10,905 nucleotides of DNA from Acanthamoeba lenticulata (taxonomy: Eukaryota > Discosea > Longamoebia > Acanthamoebidae). Shown in pieces: positions 8,702-10,905 of the stretch (the first letter of the stretch is position 1; the number at the start of each line of letters is the position of its first letter). The position numbers were made by a program, and so were the translations under genes. Location of the stretch: positions 1-10,905 of the forward strand of contig NAVB01003551.1 in assembly GCA_002179805.1 (NCBI GenBank), in the 5' to 3' direction. The notes under the pieces are model-generated. The model ran no database searches. It worked only from the letters and a program-made list of their open reading frames with translations, and was not told the DNA's origin.

Positions 8702-10905
8702 ATGGGAGTGCCGAAATTCTTTCGTTGGCTTTCTGAGAGATACCCTCTCATCACCATCCCCATCGAACCCTCGTTTACCCCGGAGTTCGGTTCGTGCTTC
8801 CACCTCCCCCCCCCTGCGCTTGGACACCTAAATTTTGCAAGAGAGATGATAATGATTGAGGCGCGCCCACTTTGTGAACAGACAATTTATACTTGGATAT
8901 GAATGGTATCATCCACAACTGCACGCACCCTGAATGGAACGACAACGTGCTCAACCAACTCAGCGAAAAGGAGATGATCATCTTGATCTTCCACTACATC
9001 GACAAACTATTTCACGCTGTCAAGCCCCAAAAGCTTATCTACCTCGCTATTGACGGTGCTTTTTTTTTTTTTCTCTCTTTTCTTCCATCACGTGTGCTTC
9101 AGTACTGAAAGGCTTGGCATGTCGTTGGTGTTGCGCTTGGTGGTGGTGGTGGTGGTGGCGTGCGGCAGGTGTCGCTCCTCGCGCCAAAATGAACCAGCAG
9201 CGTCAGCGACGCTTGCGTACGGCGCAGGAAGCCAAAGAAGCCCTCGAAAAGGCTGCCGAGACGGGCGAGAAGGTCAAGGTACACTCTTCCTGGGTGCATC
9301 CCCGGTGTGAGGTGGCCACGCAGGCACTGCGCAGCTGCTGAACAGTGCTTCGCAGGAGGCTATGTTTGACTCCAACTGCATCACCCCCGGTACCGAGTTT
9401 ATGGCCAAGCTGTCCAACTACCTCAAGTACTTCATCCGCAAGAAGATCAGGGAGGACAGCGCCTGGAAGAAGGTCAAAGTGATCTTGTCTGGCCATGAGG
9501 TTCGCTCACAGTCTCACATTACGCTCTTGTATATGTGCCCGGAAAAACCCCTTCTGTAGCTCACGCAGCTGGTCATCTGATCTGTGGTTTAGGTGCCCGG
9601 TGAAGGAGAACACAAGATCATGGAGTACATTCGTAGACAGAAGATGCTTCCCGACCACGACCCTAACACGCGTCACTGCCTCTACGGCCTCGATGCCGAC
9701 TTGATCATGTTGGCCCTCGTCTCCCACGAGGTGCGCCTCTCGTTTTTCCCCTCTTGTGCTGGTTTCGTGGTGATATCTGACTTACATATTTAAAAAACAA
9801 AAACAAATATACAATTCGTAGCCCCACTTTGCGTTGCTCAGGGAGGAGGTCACGTTTGGCCGTCGCAAGAAGAAGACAGATGCCACGCCGCCCAAGTTCC
9901 AGCTTTTGTTCGTGAACTTGCTGCGCGAGTACTTGGACGAAGAGTTCAGGACAGAGTTACCCTTTGGCTACGAACTTGAGAGGGTCATCGACGACTTTAT
10001 CCTCTTTTGCTTCTTCGTCGGTACGGGTTTTAGCTTTTGCATGCTTATTCTTATTTGTTGTTGCTATTGCAGCCCCACTTAACTCGAGGTCGCGCTGCGT
10101 GCAGGTAACGACTTTTTGCCAAATTTGCCCTACATGGACATCGCCGACGGAGCTCTCGATAAGATGTTTGAGATCTACAAGGAGCTCTTGCCCACGCTGG
10201 GCGGTTACATCACTGAGGTCGCCTCTCCACCTCACGCATTATCAATCGCATGTCACTGTTTTGACATTGCAATGACTGCGACAGAGAGGCGAAATCAATT
10301 GGGAGCGCTGCGAAAAGTTCCTCAAGCAAATTGCTCAGTACGAGCAGGATATGCTCTCGACCATGCCTCCGCTCCACCTCGAGGTGCTCGAGCAGAGCCT
10401 CCAAGCGGACAGCGAAGAAGAGGCGGAAGAGGAGGAGATCGGAGGTATGTGCTCCCCAACGTTTTGTGGGCGTGTGGCGGCGTTTGATCTGACACATGTG
10501 CGCCTCCGCTCGGGCTTTTTCCAGATCGCTCCAAATTCAACGCGTGGCAGCTCAAGATGAAGGAGAAGCAGAGCACGCTTCGCGCAAGCGGCGACAAGCA
10601 TTCCGGTTGTGATTCGTCTCTCTCTCTCTCTCTCTCTTGTTATTCAAACTAAGTAATTTACCTTGTTTTTATCTGACACGCTCGTTGTTACTTGTGATAT
10701 CGGTGATACAGCGGCGAACGAGGATGGCGGAACGGCGAACGAAGTGGCGGACGCCTTGGCCGAACTCGACGAGGAGACCGTTGTTTTTGAGGGTGGCCTG
10801 CGCACCAAGAGCGACAGCGAACCGGACTTTGGCGCGATGGCCGCCGCCAGCGAGAAGTTCAATGAACAGCGCAACCGTACGCGGGACGAGGAAGAGGAAG
10901 AGGAA
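8702..10905 (+). CDS. XRN1: 5'-3' exoribonuclease 1, N-terminal part (3' end beyond window)
   Basis: Processive cytoplasmic nuclease that degrades decapped, 5'-monophosphate mRNA. Exons: 8702-8789, 8882-9055, 9169-9278, 9356-9499, 9593-9730, 9822-10020, 10105-10217, 10285-10444, 10525-10605, 10712-10905 (cut by the window edge); nine GT-AG introns; 467 residues seen. It begins [15 protein letters not shown]. The metal-binding acids are all present: Asp35 ([12 protein letters not shown]), Asp87 ([16 protein letters not shown]), Glu176 and Glu178 (PGEGEHKI), Asp206 and Asp208 (YGLDADLIM), Asp287 (VGNDFLP). It is XRN1 rather than nuclear XRN2: it has SGHE before [20 protein letters not shown] and [16 protein letters not shown], and it lacks an XRN2-type zinc knuckle. 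Residues after about 365 enter an acidic, low-complexity linker (EEEAEEEE; and EEEEEE at the window edge), then [10 protein letters not shown] resembling the start of the next conserved block. Confidence 0.96.
9060..9072. repeat. Run of 13 T in XRN1 intron 2
   Basis: Homopolymer directly after the donor of intron 9056-9168, near the wrong end to be the acceptor's pyrimidine tract. Confidence 0.8.
9139..9158. repeat. GGT trinucleotide repeat in XRN1 intron 2
   Basis: About seven GGT units that run up to 10 bases before the acceptor (CGGCAG, 9163-9168). The intron therefore has a G-rich, not pyrimidine-rich, end. Confidence 0.85.
10617..10637. repeat. TC dinucleotide repeat in XRN1 intron 9
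   Basis: About ten TC units in intron 10606-10711, similar to the tract in the SPFH gene, and just 11 bases after the donor. Confidence 0.88.

Noticed and set aside
1..10905. A prokaryotic defence island, mobile element, CRISPR array or RNA gene
   Set aside because: No direct-repeat array, transposase, terminal inverted repeats, or tRNA-like folds were seen by eye. All genes are spliced housekeeping-type eukaryotic genes. A covariance-model scan would be needed to exclude small RNAs inside introns.

Overview
This is a stretch of compact, intron-rich nuclear DNA from a eukaryote. It carries six protein-coding genes with eukaryotic functions: a mitochondrial aminotransferase, a PP2A inhibitor of the endosulfine type, a ribosome-assembly factor, an ER-junction protein, an SPFH membrane protein and a cytoplasmic 5'-3' exoribonuclease. 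Single open reading frames are misleading here. The genes only become readable after removing 36 short GT-AG introns (66 to 122 bases each), which I placed by hand using splice signals, frame continuity and family motifs. GC-rich exons, many short introns, microsatellites inside introns and short intergenic gaps suggest a free-living protist. An Acanthamoeba-like amoebozoan is my best guess, but this is an inference and not shown by the sequence.

Layout. Minus strand: ornithine aminotransferase (start at 1283, running off the left edge, eight exons seen); a two-exon endosulfine/ARPP19/Igo-like gene (1559-1931); a nine-exon ESF2/ABT1 ribosome-assembly factor (2560-4491). Plus strand: an eight-exon lunapark homologue (4630-6598); a five-exon SPFH/band 7 membrane protein (6858-8268); and the first ten exons of an XRN1-type exoribonuclease (8702 to the right edge). 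ESF2 and lunapark are divergent, with only 138 bases between their start codons. All other neighbours are head-to-tail with about 260 to 630 bases between coding regions.

The genes do not form one pathway. They cover amino-acid catabolism (OAT), cell-cycle or quiescence phosphatase control (endosulfine-like), 18S rRNA processing (ESF2), ER network shape (lunapark), membrane microdomain scaffolding (SPFH) and mRNA decay (XRN1). I found no mobile element, RNA gene, CRISPR array or clear new system. The points most worth a second look are the endosulfine gene that no single frame reveals, an 18-base last coding exon in ESF2, a poly(A) signal and TATA-like box packed into 16 bases between two genes, the short bidirectional promoter, and a strong excess of phase-1 introns after an exon-final G.
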